Positions 30,988 through 39,090 of a DNA stretch of 64,000 nucleotides are shown piece after piece. The first letter of the stretch is position 1, and the number at the start of each line of letters is the position of its first letter. The position numbers and the translations under genes were made by a program. The stretch is from an uncultured Alphaproteobacteria bacterium (GTDB taxonomy: Bacteria > Pseudomonadota > Alphaproteobacteria > Rhodobacterales > Rhodobacteraceae). The stretch spans positions 62,001 through 126,000 of the forward strand of contig CACGMO010000001.1 in NCBI GenBank assembly GCA_902574225.1, written 5' to 3'. The notes under the pieces are model-generated. The model searched no databases. It saw only the letters and a program-made list of their open reading frames with translations, and had not been told where the DNA came from.

Positions 30988-32394
30988 TTAAAGCGAATAA
31001 TATAGTCCATATTCTGCTGGATGAGGTGTATGCTCGACAGCATATACTTCTTCCCACTTAAGATCCATGTATCCTTCGAGTTGATCAACATTGAAGACAT
31101 CTCCGTGAAGAAGAAATTCATGGTCATTTTCCAAGCTATTCAAAGCCTCCCTAAGGCTACCACAAACTGTCGGAATAGAAGCTAATTCGTCTGGGGGTAG
31201 ATCATATAAATCTTTGGTTGCAGCCTCCCCTGGATCAATTTTGTTCTTTATTCCGTCTAATCCAGCCATTAACAATGCTGCGAAAGAAAGATAAGGGTTG
31301 GCCGTCGGATCTGGGAATCTAGCCTCTACTCTAGTTGCTTTAGATGACTCTACGTACGGGATTCTGATGCTAGCAGATCTGTTCTTCGCCGAAAAGGCAA
31401 GTAACACAGGAGCTTCAAATCCAGGTATTAATCTCTTATATGAGTTCGTAGAGGGGTTTGTGAAAGCGTTCAATGCCTTTGCGTGCTTCAGTATTCCGCC
31501 TATGTAATATAGCGCATTTTTTGATAATCCTGCATATTCTTTACCAGCGAAAACAGGGCTGTTTCCATCCCAGATGGACATGTTTGTATGCATTCCTGTC
31601 CCATTGTCATTCGCAATTGGTTTTGGCATGAAAGTAGCTGATTTACCATAAGAGTGAGCGACATTTTGAATTACATACTTATATTTTTGAAGATTATCTC
31701 CTTGAGACTTAAGTGAGTCGAAAACAAGACCAAGCTCATGCTGACATGAAGCTACTTCGTGATGATGTTTGTCAACTTTCATTCCCATTCTCTTCATCGT
31801 AGATAACATCTCGGATCTAATATCCTGACCAGCATCAGTTGGGTTTACTGGGAAATAGCCGCCTTTAACCCCTGGTCTATGACCCATATTACCCATTTCA
31901 TAGCTTGTATCTGTGTTCCATGATGCATCTATAGCATCTACTTCAAAACTAACCTTATTCATTGAGTTTGAAAACTTTACATCATCGAAGAGAAAAAATT
32001 CCGCTTCTGGCCCAAAAAATGCCTTGGTTCCAATCTTAGTTTTTTTTAGGTATTCCTCAGCTTTTACAGCTGTGCTTCTTGGGTCCCTGCCATATAGCTT
32101 CCCGCTTTCTGGCTCCACCACGTTGCAGTGCAAGCAGTAGGTCTTTTCGGAATAAAACGGGTCAAGATAACCAGAATCAAGGTCTGGCATTAGCTTCATA
32201 TCAGACTCATTAATAGACTTCCAGCCAGCAATTGAAGATCCATCAAACATCCACCCGCTTTTCAGGAACCCCTCATCTACTTCGGAAGCCATAACAGTTA
32301 CGTGTTGAAGCTTTCCCCGTGGGTCTGTAAACCTCATGTCAACGTATTCATAATCACCTTTCTTAATTTCACTTAGTACTTTTTTAATGGTCAT
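30988..32394 (-). CDS. glnA: Glutamine synthetase type I
   Basis: VDMRFTDPRGKLQHVTV; MFDGSSIAGWKSI; NPTDAGQDIRSEM; GFEAPVLLAFSAKNRSASIRIP. Confidence 0.97.
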   Translation of the reverse strand: MTIKKVLSEIKKGDYEYVDMRFTDPRGKLQHVTVMASEVDEGFLKSGWMFDGSSIAGWKSINESDMKLMPDLDSGYLDPFYSEKTYCLHCNVVEPESGKLYGRDPRSTAVKAEEYLKKTKIGTKAFFGPEAEFFLFDDVKFSNSMNKVSFEVDAIDASWNTDTSYEMGNMGHRPGVKGGYFPVNPTDAGQDIRSEMLSTMKRMGMKVDKHHHEVASCQHELGLVFDSLKSQGDNLQKYKYVIQNVAHSYGKSATFMPKPIANDNGTGMHTNMSIWDGNSPVFAGKEYAGLSKNALYYIGGILKHAKALNAFTNPSTNSYKRLIPGFEAPVLLAFSAKNRSASIRIPYVESSKATRVEARFPDPTANPYLSFAALLMAGLDGIKNKIDPGEAATKDLYDLPPDELASIPTVCGSLREALNSLENDHEFLLHGDVFNVDQLEGYMDLKWEEVYAVEHTPHPAEYGLYYSL

Positions 32395-32431
32395 AAAATA
32401 ATCCCTTTCAAAATTTGAATTAAAGTTCTAT

Positions 32432-32887
<456 letters not shown>

Positions 32888-33006
32888 CTAAAAATTAAGC
32901 TAAATGAAATAATATTCATCTGTTTCTTGTCTTACACTTTAAAAAATAATGAAAGTAGTTTCATTTATTTAAATATTCATTATTCTAGCTAATACGTATT
33001 TCACAA

Positions 33007-33091
33007 GCGGGTGTGGCGAAATTGGTAGACGCACCAGATTTAGGTTCTGGCGCCTTAGGGCGTGTAGGTTCAAGTCCTATCACCCGCACCA
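33007..33091 (+). tRNA. tRNA-Leu (anticodon UAG), CCA encoded
   Basis: GCGGGTG...CACCCGC acceptor stem, anticodon arm CCAGA-TTTAGGT-TCTGG, long variable arm, GGTTCAAGTCC T-arm, ACCA end. Confidence 0.95.
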
Positions 33092-33208
33092 TAATCACGA
33101 CCTTGTTTGACCTAAAGCACTGATTTATTAGCATTAATGATTTTATGCAATTAGGTGTGAAACAAAATGAGAAATAGTCTTTTACTTTAATACAGGAGGG
33201 TGGCATTT

Positions 33209-33616
33209 ATGGCTGATATTGCAAAAGGGAACGTTAGTATTATCATTACGATGAAAGCACCGACAGAGGAAGGAGCAGAGGTTTGCAGAAATTTTCTAGA
33301 AGGACATCGTGAAATGATGGAAACAAAAAGTCATCGGACTGGAGACTTTGAGTTAATAAAATATTTTTCTTCTGAAGGACCGGAATACATTGATGAAGGA
33401 GAAAGTCAACTGGAATGGTATGAAGGAAGATGCCCCAAAAAGACAGGGAGAACTATATTTATAGTTACTGAAATATATAAGAAAAAAGAAGGTCTGTTTA
33501 ACCACTTTATAGAGACCAAAGAATTGGCTGATGCTGGCAAGTCGATAATGGAGCTTCACAACATAGAGTATAACCAAATTTGTATGACTGAAGTCAAACA
33601 TACGCTATGGAATTAA
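33209..33616 (+). CDS. Uncharacterised small protein, possible dimeric alpha/beta-barrel fold
   Basis: Strong SD AGGAGG 9 nt upstream of ATG; MADIAKGNVSIIITMKAPTEEGAEVC..., inferred beta-alpha-beta-beta-alpha-beta pattern. Confidence 0.8.
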   Translation: MADIAKGNVSIIITMKAPTEEGAEVCRNFLEGHREMMETKSHRTGDFELIKYFSSEGPEYIDEGESQLEWYEGRCPKKTGRTIFIVTEIYKKKEGLFNHFIETKELADAGKSIMELHNIEYNQICMTEVKHTLWN

Positions 33617-33627
33617 TATAAAACTGA

Positions 33628-33660
33628 CCCATCTGCTGCACACTCCAAGAACATACTACA
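33628..33660. repeat. Dispersed intergenic motif, copy 1
   Basis: CCCATCTGCTGCACACTCCAAGAACATACTACA, near-identical to 34708-34740. Confidence 0.8.
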
Positions 33661-33707
33661 TGAGTTCGCCAAGTAATCCTGCTTAGAGGAAGACGTGTTT
33701 ATGAATC

Positions 33708-33736
33708 TTGACAAATTGGAAAGTTCATTTTATGAA
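33708..33736 (+). promoter_or_regulatory. Sigma70-type promoter for the alpha/beta hydrolase gene, with overlapping palindrome
   Basis: TTGACA-N17-TATGAA; AGTTCA-tttta-TGAACT (33722-33738) overlaps the -10. Confidence 0.6.
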
Positions 33737-33777
33737 CTAAGACACTGTCAAATTTATTGTTAAGATACATCAAGATA

Positions 33778-34626
33778 ATGTCTGAATACCTGATTGATTC
33801 AAATGGCTCTAAAGTTGAGTTTCACTATGAAGACGCAAAAGCTAGCGAAACCTTACTTTTTCTACCTGGATCATACGCAAATAAAGCTGCTTGGAAAGGA
33901 ATTGCAAAAGCCTTGAAAATTCCTTGCAATAAAGTTTTTACCAGTTTGAGAGGATATGGTAATACCGAAGAGACCAGATCGGTTAACGACTATAAAATTG
34001 ACCATCAACTTGAAATAATAAGAACGATATCAAAAAAATTAAGTTCGAATTTTCATATTGTAGGTCACTCTATGGGAGGGCTAGTTGGTTTTGCTGCAGT
34101 TTTTTCAGGAGAATTTCCAATCAAAAGCATCATTACATTTGAAGGCAACCCTCCTTGGGTTCTAGATACCTCTAAATATAAAGAAACTTTAAATAAAACT
34201 TTGAAAATGGCAACGTACTTTCAAAAGGCAGTTATAGAAGATAAAAAAGATTCAGCTAAAATTATAATAGATTTTTATGGAGGAGATGGCACTTTTTCTT
34301 CTTTTCCAGAAAAGCTTCAAGATTTCTGTAGAGCTAACGCTCACGTCAATTTACTTGATTGGCTGCCAATAATTAGGTCTGATCCACCTAAATTTGAGAG
34401 ATCTCTTTTTAAAGCTTCTTTGAATGAAATGCCTGTGAAGCTGGTTGTTGGGCAAAATGCAAACTTTCTTATCAAAGACATAAATAATGAGCTCTGTTTA
34501 TTATTTAAAAAGCATGTTGAGCAGGAGATAAAGGGTGCAGGTCATTTTTTGATTTCTACTCATCCAAAAGATTGCGCTAATGCGATAGATGAATTTATAA
34601 TATCACAACGAATTGAGAACGATTAG
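33778..34626 (+). CDS. Alpha/beta hydrolase
   Basis: VGHSMGGLVGFAA nucleophile elbow; catalytic His context IKGAGHFLISTHP. Confidence 0.88.
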   Translation: MSEYLIDSNGSKVEFHYEDAKASETLLFLPGSYANKAAWKGIAKALKIPCNKVFTSLRGYGNTEETRSVNDYKIDHQLEIIRTISKKLSSNFHIVGHSMGGLVGFAAVFSGEFPIKSIITFEGNPPWVLDTSKYKETLNKTLKMATYFQKAVIEDKKDSAKIIIDFYGGDGTFSSFPEKLQDFCRANAHVNLLDWLPIIRSDPPKFERSLFKASLNEMPVKLVVGQNANFLIKDINNELCLLFKKHVEQEIKGAGHFLISTHPKDCANAIDEFIISQRIEND

Positions 34627-34707
34627 CGACTAGAAGAAAGAGTTAGTCTAATTAAAAACGTTTGAAAGCATCTCTCTATAGTTTTTACATTATTCAATTT
34701 TCAACAC

Positions 34708-34740
34708 CCCATCTACTGCACACTCCAAGAACATATTACC
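34708..34740. repeat. Dispersed intergenic motif, copy 2
   Basis: CCCATCTACTGCACACTCCAAGAACATATTACC. Confidence 0.8.
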
Positions 34741-34891
34741 TATGCCGCTCTAAGTCGCATTCGTGAACAAAGGCTTGATTATTTGTTATATCTAGGGTAT
34801 CGCTTTTTCATCAATCGAACATTTTTTTTATAAGTGCTAAAAGCAAAGGGTTTTAGGTGTAAATCTAGTTAAGTAAAAGGAGCAAATTAAA

Positions 34892-35194
34892 TTGAAAATG
34901 ACCAGCGTAATAGCTATCTCCCCAAAACAGGGTTCATCTGATGATGTGAAGCAATTAATCATAGATAGCCGATCAGAGGGGATAGCAGGTTTAGAAAAAT
35001 ATAGCATTATATTAACTAGAGAAGAGCAATTACTTGTTATTAATGAGTGGATTTCGCTGGATGCTTTTATGGATTACGTGAATGGTCCTCACAATATGAT
35101 TGAGTTAATCGAACATTTATGTGATCGATATGATGAAGAAAATGTTTGTAAAGCATACTCGGGAACGGTCATTCATGAGGAGCTAGCTGAGTAA
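34892..35194 (+). CDS. Small protein resembling antibiotic biosynthesis monooxygenase (ABM)-type domain
   Basis: TTG start (alternatively ATG 34898), SD AAAGGAG; MKMTSVIAISPKQGSSDDVKQLIIDSR...LLVINEWISLDAFMDYVNGPHNM. Confidence 0.75.
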   Translation: MKMTSVIAISPKQGSSDDVKQLIIDSRSEGIAGLEKYSIILTREEQLLVINEWISLDAFMDYVNGPHNMIELIEHLCDRYDEENVCKAYSGTVIHEELAE

Positions 35195-35339
35195 ATCATA
35201 AACTCGTTAAGTTGATTTCTTACAAATTAATCGAAAGTTCCTAAAAAGCGCACTATGTTATGAAGCTTAGCATTATTATGCTGTAACCGTGAAATTTAAT
35301 AATTTATAGAACAGGTTTTTGATTTATGGTGGTATCTAT

Positions 35340-36044
35340 ATGAAAATGATAGCTTTCGCAGTTCCAATCCTTGAAGGAAAATTAGATGATTGGACAAAAA
35401 TGATCCTTAATACAATGCTTGGAGATAATAAAAAGGCCACTGATCAAAGCAGAGAAAATGCTGGGGTGCATGAACGATCATATTTACAAAAAATGCCCAA
35501 AGGGCACGTTTGTATTCTTACCTGGGAAGGTGCAGACCCATTAACATTTTGGCTGGATTTAATGAACGTTGCTCTACCAGAATTTACTGAACATCTTGCT
35601 GATTTACATGGCAGAGGAATTTTTAACGAAGAAAACCCAGAAAAAATGTTGGCAAAATTAGTGTATGACAGTGGAAACGGAAAGGGTGATACCGAAGGAA
35701 CAGATCAGAAGAAATCTTTGATTGCAATTGCACTACCAATTTTGCCTGGAAAAATTGAAATTTGGAAAACAAAAATGCTTGAGCGGATGCTTGGAGATAA
35801 TAAAAAAGATGCTGATGCAATACGTCATGCAGTTGGGGTACGAGAACGTTTATACCTTCAGAAGGTGCCAGAGGGTCACATAGTGATTTTAACATTTGAA
35901 GGTATCAACCCAGAAGCTGGTTATTCGCAAATAATAAGGAATGCTTCTCCGGAGTTTGCCAAAGCTGTGCTGGAAATTCATGGTTTAGATGTAAATGCAG
36001 CGCAACCACCTTCACCTAAATTAGTGTACAATAGCCGTGAATAA
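35340..36044 (+). CDS. Uncharacterised protein with two tandem homologous ~115-aa domains
   Basis: MLGDNKKATDQSRENAGVHERSYLQKMPKGHVCILTWEG vs MLGDNKKDADAIRHAVGVRERLYLQKVPEGHIVILTFEG. Confidence 0.85.
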   Translation: MKMIAFAVPILEGKLDDWTKMILNTMLGDNKKATDQSRENAGVHERSYLQKMPKGHVCILTWEGADPLTFWLDLMNVALPEFTEHLADLHGRGIFNEENPEKMLAKLVYDSGNGKGDTEGTDQKKSLIAIALPILPGKIEIWKTKMLERMLGDNKKDADAIRHAVGVRERLYLQKVPEGHIVILTFEGINPEAGYSQIIRNASPEFAKAVLEIHGLDVNAAQPPSPKLVYNSRE

Positions 36045-36078
36045 ATAGGCTTAATATTCCAGAACAGAAGGCTCTTAT

Positions 36079-36477
36079 TCAAGAACTCTTTATTGAATGA
36101 TTAAAACCGAAAAAGTAGCTTTGAAAGGTTGCTCCCATTGGCTGAAGAGCTTCCTTCAAATCTGGTTTTGCATTGCCAAAAATGTGCCATCCTTTAAATT
36201 CAACGAGATCTGTAATTTCTGCTGCAATAGGGCTTGCGAGATGATTTTTTAGGCGTTGCATGTATCCGTCACTATCTACAAGTAGTTCTACTAATGTTGC
36301 TTCTTTTCCATCATCAGAGAAATGCCATTCGTAACTAATAAGTTTATCCTCATTTAAATCTAAAACATATTTCGATGATCGATTTTTAACCCAATCTTTT
36401 AGGTCATCAGGATTACCTTTTACATTAACCTGAATTACACTGCAAATTTGATCTGAGTTTTCTCTTAGTGCTGACAT
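36079..36477 (-). CDS. Putative quinol monooxygenase/ABM-like small protein (start may be 36507)
   Basis: MSALRENSDQICSVIQVNVKGNPDDLKDWVKNRSSKYVLDLNEDKLISYEWHFSDDGKEATLVELLVDSDGYMQRLKNH. Confidence 0.75.
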   Translation of the reverse strand: MSALRENSDQICSVIQVNVKGNPDDLKDWVKNRSSKYVLDLNEDKLISYEWHFSDDGKEATLVELLVDSDGYMQRLKNHLASPIAAEITDLVEFKGWHIFGNAKPDLKEALQPMGATFQSYFFGFNHSIKSS

Positions 36478-36634
36478 TTGCTTTCCATAATTTAATTTTA
36501 AGATCATAAATGATAGTTTTTCTCTGATAAATAAAATTCATCAATTACTCTCATAAGATAAAGCATTCACATCTGTCAATCAAACTGAAAAGATTAGCAA
36601 TTCAATAAAAAATTTTCATGAATGAGAAGCATAA

Positions 36635-36668
36635 CCCATCTTCTTCACACTCCGGGAATATAATAGGC
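36635..36668. repeat. Dispersed intergenic motif, diverged copy 3
   Basis: CCCATCTTCTTCACACTCCGGGAATATAATAGGC. Confidence 0.6.
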
Positions 36669-36814
36669 ATGAAAACCGGTTTTACATTATGAAGTGCTTT
36701 TCTAAGTCAGGAGGCAGCTCTTATTTTGCAAATATACCCCTAGTTCTCTAATTGAAAAAATTTAGAAATGGCCACTTAATTTAATGTACAGACACATGTA
36801 TTGAAGGAGAATTT

Positions 36815-37091
36815 ATGTCATTTTTAAGATTGTTTATCTTTACTGCTTTATTTTCTGTTGTAGGTTCTTTTGTTTCTGCACAACCCGATAAAAAATGGTC
36901 AACTAAGCAATGTTGCGATTTATATAAAGCAATAGGGTTTTTCAAGGCTTTGCCCATAAACATTGGGAAAAAAGCGTGAGGAGAAGGGGGCTCTTTACGC
37001 TTCAGTTGCAGCGGACTACTCTACTGTCTATCAAACCGTCGGTGACGATTACGGTAAAAGACCTTTTTCTCTACACATCCTATTGATATAG
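36815..37091 (+). pseudogene. Small secreted protein ORF, apparently frameshifted at an A6 run
   Basis: SD GAAGGAGA; MSFLRLFIFTALFSVVGSFVSAQPDKKWSTKQCCDLYKAIGFFKALPINIGKKA* then the adjacent frame continues REEKGALYASVAADYSTVYQTVGDDYGKRPFSLHILLI*. Confidence 0.45.
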
Positions 37092-37248
37092 GAGGTTTCA
37101 ACCTACAGTGATACCGCATTAATGTTGATAAATGGTAGACCAAAAGTAGTTAATCTAGTAAGGATGAATCGGTAACATATTTTAAGCAGGCTGGAAACCG
37201 GTGTTTTACTATAAATACAAATACTTCTAATTATTTAAGGTGAGTGTA

Positions 37249-37704
37249 ATGGAACTATTAACTGCTGAGCATAAGAAGTTGATCGGAAAAGTTTCGATGC
37301 CACTGAAAGTTGATATAAATAGAAGTGACATAATTAAGTATTCAATCGCTACTGAGCAGTTACAAGAGAAATATCTTAAAGGTAATGAGGCTCCTCTAAT
37401 GTTTGTCTTTAATCTTTTTACACCCTTAGTTACTCTGGCCAGCCTCGGTAAAGATGGTCTTAATACAAAAGAGTCTTTGAATGTTGATCTTCCACTTAAA
37501 AGAGTTATGGCCGGAGGCACTAAAATTAACATTTTCAAGAATATCTATCCTGGTGACAAATTAACTGGTATTTCAAAAATTAAAAATCTATATGAAAAAA
37601 AAGGCAAAAGTGGATTACTTATTTTTATGATCAAACAATTTAGCGTTAGCGATCAATTTCAACTTAAGGTGTATGAAGAAACGCAAACGGTTATTTACCG
37701 TTAG
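37249..37704 (+). CDS. MaoC-like / FAS1-like dehydratase domain protein (N-terminal hot-dog half)
   Basis: MELLTAEHKKLIGKVSMPLKVDINRSDIIKYSIAT...; paired with a downstream MaoC-like gene. Confidence 0.75.
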   Translation: MELLTAEHKKLIGKVSMPLKVDINRSDIIKYSIATEQLQEKYLKGNEAPLMFVFNLFTPLVTLASLGKDGLNTKESLNVDLPLKRVMAGGTKINIFKNIYPGDKLTGISKIKNLYEKKGKSGLLIFMIKQFSVSDQFQLKVYEETQTVIYR

Positions 37705-37716
37705 AGATTAAAAGAT

Positions 37717-38130
37717 ATGGACAAACCAGAAATAAAAATCAATCAGCCTCTTCCTGAAAGAATTCATAAACCAACTAATGTATCTTTATTTCTCTATAAC
37801 GCAGCAATATGGAATCCTCATCGTATTCACTATGATGAGACTTACACTAAAAGTTTCGAAGGTCACCCTAAGCTTGTAATTGATGGGCCTCTTATGGGAG
37901 ATTGGATGGCGCAATGTGTTAGCAACTGGCTGAGCGATCAAGGAAAAATTTGTGAGTTTGAATATAAAAATACAAAACCAGCATATTTGGGTGATACTTT
38001 AAAGTCGGGAGGAAAAGTTTTGTCCTGTATTGAAAATAAAAAAGTATTTTTGTTAGAACTTTGGATTAAAGACTCTGAGAATAATAAAGTTGCTTCAGGT
38101 TCAGCTAAAATAAACCTTACTATCCAATAA
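37717..38130 (+). CDS. MaoC-like dehydratase/hydratase (catalytic hot-dog half)
   Basis: LYNAAIWNPHRIHYDETYTKSFEGHPKLVIDGPLMGDWMAQ, hydratase NxHRIHYD motif. Confidence 0.82.
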   Translation: MDKPEIKINQPLPERIHKPTNVSLFLYNAAIWNPHRIHYDETYTKSFEGHPKLVIDGPLMGDWMAQCVSNWLSDQGKICEFEYKNTKPAYLGDTLKSGGKVLSCIENKKVFLLELWIKDSENNKVASGSAKINLTIQ

Positions 38131-38404
38131 ATTAGTATTGCTTTTGCGTTAAGGCTAGGGTTTCTGTGTAAATCAATCTATTTATATCCCTATCCAAGAT
38201 TTTACCATCTATTTACTTCTTTGTCTTATGCGTGGCAGGTATCATCCAAATGGTAAAACAAAATGTTTTACAAATCTAGCTTATCGACAGGAACACGGAG
38301 ATTCCTTAGTTACTAGTATCGCTTTATTTAAGTAGCTATTTGTCCATTTGTGAGGTTTTAAAGCCTACATCACCCTTTCCTTACTGCTACGCACTGCGAT
38401 TTTT

Positions 38405-38821
38405 TTAAAGAGCGAAGTTTGTTCCAGTTTTTTTAGGAGCCATTCTAATTAGTCTTGATGTCTTCACTGCAATTTGTCTGTGTACCACGGCCTTTTGATA
38501 AGTCTTGTCTCTTTGCATTAATACAAACGACTCAGCAGTCGGATATTCAGCAATAAAGCATATATCCCATTTTTCATCACCTGGACCTATCAATCCAATT
38601 AACATGTCTCCTCTCCATACAATTGATCCTCCCAGTCTTTTAAAAACTGGTTCACTTTCTTTTCCATAACGCATGTATGCTTCAAAACCAGTTGTAATAA
38701 TGCCATCTGGGTAAATAGCTTCTTCTTTAAGCTTTATCAGGTTCAGCATATGCAAACGTCGACTATCTTTAATATTCTTAAAAGATTTATATGTATCCCT
38801 ATCAAATCCAACATATTCCAT
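38405..38821 (-). CDS. DUF1330-family small protein
   Basis: RRLHMLNLIKLKEEAIYPDG...GFEAYMRYGKESEPVFKRLGGSIVWRGD...AEYPTAESFVLMQRDKTYQKAVVHRQIAVKTSRLIRM. Confidence 0.78.
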   Translation of the reverse strand: MEYVGFDRDTYKSFKNIKDSRRLHMLNLIKLKEEAIYPDGIITTGFEAYMRYGKESEPVFKRLGGSIVWRGDMLIGLIGPGDEKWDICFIAEYPTAESFVLMQRDKTYQKAVVHRQIAVKTSRLIRMAPKKTGTNFAL

Positions 38822-39090
38822 ATTTTACACCTCCTTGAAACGAATTGTTAATATTTACACTTCATTATTTTCTCTTTTAAATCTTTCTAACACCTTTTGA
38901 TGAGGCGTTCCAATTAGGAAACTAAAATAATTTTAATCGTTTTATATTTATAAGAACCAAGCCAAAAAAGTTCTTTGTTAGATTATCTTAATTTGCTAAC
39001 ATTCTCGCGGTAAATACCATATTTCTCACTGTTTTTTAAAAAATTGGAAAAATATCAATAGTTTAAAAATTTTTAAAATTTTGGATCTAC

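Noticed and set aside
30942-31127. 61-aa ORF overlapping the glnA 3' end
   Set aside because: Out-of-frame with glnA and lacks family signal or SD; glnA explains the coding potential.
38340-38400. Possible fourth copy of the dispersed motif (CATCACCCTTTCCTTACTGCTACGCACTGCG)
   Set aside because: Similarity is too weak and needs several gaps; could be chance.
33007-38900. Classical integrative element at tRNA-Leu
   Set aside because: No integrase, excisionase or phage genes, and I found no convincing direct repeat of the tRNA 3' end downstream.
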